64,000 bases of DNA from Lampris incognitus (Eukaryota; Chordata; Actinopteri; Lampriformes; Lampridae), in the NCBI RefSeq assembly GCF_029633865.1, contig NC_079223.1:39424706-39488705 (forward strand). The letters are read 5' to 3'. Positions within the stretch are counted from its first letter, which is position 1; each line of letters opens with the position of its first letter. The position numbers and the translations under genes are program-made. Shown here piece by piece: positions 61,431 through 64,000 of the stretch. A model generated the notes under the pieces. It did not search any database and was not told where the DNA came from. It worked only from the letters and a program-made list of their open reading frames with translations.

Positions 61431-64000
61431 AGTGGTAGTAAAGGTCACAAACGGCAGTGTGGCGGATCGATGCCTCACGCTTTTGTTTGATCGGATCTAA
61501 AACTCGTCTTGATCAGTTTGACAGATTCGCCCCAAGTCCTTGTTTATGTGATATGTCATGCAGCTGCAGGAGTTGGATCCCCCAAATGACCACTTCTCTT
61601 GCGGGAGGACGCAAGAGAAGTTGGTTGAACTCGATCTCGAGCCCTCCGGTGTTGTTTCTAAGGTGCCGCGTCTCATCGGGAAACTCTTCTTTGACTTTGC
61701 CCCAACACCTCGATTCTTAGAAATTACACTGAAATAACATGTGAGCTGCCTAATCTGATATTCATTCCTTTCTTATGTGGCCCTGCTTTCCAAAGTTTAC
61801 TAAGGCCACATTATTTAGGCATTAAGGTAGTGTGATAAGGGAATTAGGCCGGTCATTAATCGTTTACACGTCAAATGCAGTGGAGCAGCTCGGGGAGGTG
61901 ATTTAGCGAGGCAAAGCCATATAGCCCTTGTTAATCCACCTCTCACACGTTTTAATTGGAAGAGGCTTCCCTGGATAGGAAATTTATGAATGGGTTTAAG
62001 GCAATTTCTTCCTTAAAGCCATCATTTATTTCATATTGTTAACAGGAGCTTTAACAATTTAGCCACATGGAGACATATTTTCCTCCCGTTTCATCCAACT
62101 ATTGTGCTTGTGTAGAATTACTGTTGTTTAAATGTATTTATTTTTTGCGTTCACCACGAAAGAATTGCCGCTTGCACGGTTTTGGCCCATCTGGGATGCT
62201 TAGTTATTTCTCAACCACCCTAAGAAATTATATATAACAGCACAGAACAGATATGCGGATGAATTCTTGTTGCAGGTGTTATTATAGTTTTGGTTTTTTT
62301 GCATGGCGTCCTCAGTAACCATGCTGAAGTGTTGCCGTAAGTGTTTGGCTTTTGTACTGAATCGCCATGTGACGGTCCAAACGAGTGAAAAAGAGAAAAG
62401 GGTCCCATTGACCCACCTCTCCTAGTGGCATTAAACTGCAGCCGCTGCAGTGCCAGCATTGTGTGCTACGTGTTTTCTGCCTTAATGTCTTGCAAAGGTC
62501 ACATAATAATCCTTTGAATAAATGTTGTTCAACAAAGCAATGCTCGGCACAGACTTGAGAGAAAATAATGGCTAGAAAAAGAAACGTCCGTGATGGACTG
62601 TTAATTGTATCTTAACATGGATGTAATGGAGGAATGGCCTTTGGACCTTACGAGTGCTATAGACAAAGAATGCAGGAGCTTTTGTGTCTGTCTTTTTTTT
62701 TTTTTTCCTCCCCGGCTCTCTATTTTCATTCTTGCTGCATATTCTCTTTTTTTTCTTCTTTTTTTTGCGTGGCTTGTGATGTGAAAGGATTTGGCACTAA
62801 GATGCACGCGAGGGGAGGAGGAAAAAAAGAAAAAAAATCCTGAAAAGTGGATCAAAAAAAAGTAAATGAAAAATAATGTCATATTACTGAAAATATGAGA
62901 GGCTAATTTGTGCCGACTTTTTGCTAATTTTGTTCTCGCCACAGAAAGAGGAGCCGTCACCTGCTCGGCGCCGCAGCGCTGACAGTGCCAGTGATCCATG
63001 AAATAAGCTGCCGCTGGCTTTGTTCAGATAAGAATGAACAAATCTGCACAATGTACTGCTCTCCGAATCTCATTTTCATACTTGCATGCAGGCTAAAAGA
63101 AATAAGCTGTTTGCAGGCTTGATTAATCAGACATTTGGGGGGCTTTTTTTGTCGCTTTGATCTGTTCCGTCTCCTAGGTAACTTGGTTGACATTAATGTT
63201 GAGCCCCAGTAAAGACAATCAGGGATTTTAGACTAAACTGATAAAAAAAAAAAATGTAAAAAAAATTAAGACCTTTAATGCTTCAAATATAGTAACGGCG
63301 GCTCTACTCCGGATTTAAAAGAGGGGGGGAGGGGGAACGGGGTGCACGCAAGTGGGTTTTAATTTTTTGGTTTTGGAATGTTTGGGGAAGGCGTGTTTTC
63401 AAGACCTTTTGCATTTCAAATGCTCCCCACAGGAGAGCAGGTTTATGTGGGTAATCCTGCAGGGGGAAAAAAATAAATAAATAGCACAAATCTCTGTCCA
63501 CAAATCTCGACAAGCCACCCCATTAAGCATCACGCGGGTTTCATTTGATTTACTCAGAATGGAGCGTCATAACCGACGACTTTTATTTCCGGCAAATATA
63601 GACGGCTGCGGCTTTCCTGAGCTTTGTCAACAATTTAATAAACCTCCGATTTATGATCTCAGCATGCATCGGAGCCACTCAAAAGCAGTTAACACATCCG
63701 CCACTTGAGCGGGGTGCCGGGAAAGCCCCGGTGAGCGGTTATCTGCTCGCCAAATCACACCGGCAAACACAAGAGCATCGCCTATTAGAACGTCCCCTTT
63801 AACCAGCGTTCGACTAGAAAACGTGATTTGTGGACCCAAGAATCTATAAAATGGCGAGGAATTAGAAAACTGTCATAGTATGTATGCTTCAGGTTATGCA
63901 GACACTTTCACAAATCTTCCAAGTGACTATAGATGAATGCCTTGAGGGCCCAGCCAGAACCCAATACTTGCAGCCAGCTGAAGCCCTTATCTTAAATCCA
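61431..64000 (+). other. fam204a intron 5, last part in window
   Basis: No recognised exon. A 59-codon frame (61558-61737) with an internal hairpin is noted separately. About 61,750-62,060 and 63,560-63,850 are repeat-free complex sequence. T/A-rich runs lie at 62,690-62,870 and 63,240-63,270. Confidence 0.45.

Overview
This is a eukaryotic nuclear window, almost certainly from a ray-finned (teleost) fish. It has short coding exons with GT/AG borders, two genes recognisable as vertebrate orthologues, and a fish-type repeat load: several tRNA-headed SINE families, L2-type, L1-type and a further non-LTR LINE, a Tc1/mariner element, hAT-like elements and long microsatellites. There are no operons, CRISPR arrays or bacterial genes. 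I cannot name the species.

Layout. 1-12,200 is a graveyard of mobile elements: a foldback repeat split by a LINE, a DD36E Tc1/mariner element with two in-frame stops, a SINE, a short inverted-repeat element, a decayed hAT transposase and a truncated L2 LINE. 12,220-22,000 (minus strand) holds a complete 15-exon pik3ap1 (BCAP) gene. I traced it exon by exon with consistent splice phases to an 818-residue product with TIR, DBB, ankyrin-like and proline-rich parts and six YxxM motifs, one of them created by a perfect 63-bp duplication. 22,000-28,260 is its 5' flank, with an ISRE-like site, a 24-bp minisatellite, SINE and L2 fragments and a CpG-rich stretch. 28,260-51,000 has no gene that I can support. 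It is mostly unique AT-rich sequence with microsatellites, a nested DNA transposon/SINE group and a hAT-type MITE with a perfect 8-bp target duplication. 51,334 to the right edge is the 5' part of fam204a (plus strand): five coding exons (182 codons), then an intron of more than 9 kb whose last exons lie outside the window. That intron holds two SINEs and a cluster of homeodomain-type TAATTA sites.

The two genes have unrelated jobs. pik3ap1 encodes a cytosolic adaptor that links Toll-like and antigen-receptor signalling to PI3-kinase. fam204a encodes a small, poorly characterised, charged protein. I found no new multi-gene system. The strongest leads are the duplicated PI3K-docking motif in pik3ap1, a (TG)41 tract that takes the place of the pyrimidine tract at a fam204a splice acceptor, and several clearly datable nested insertions.
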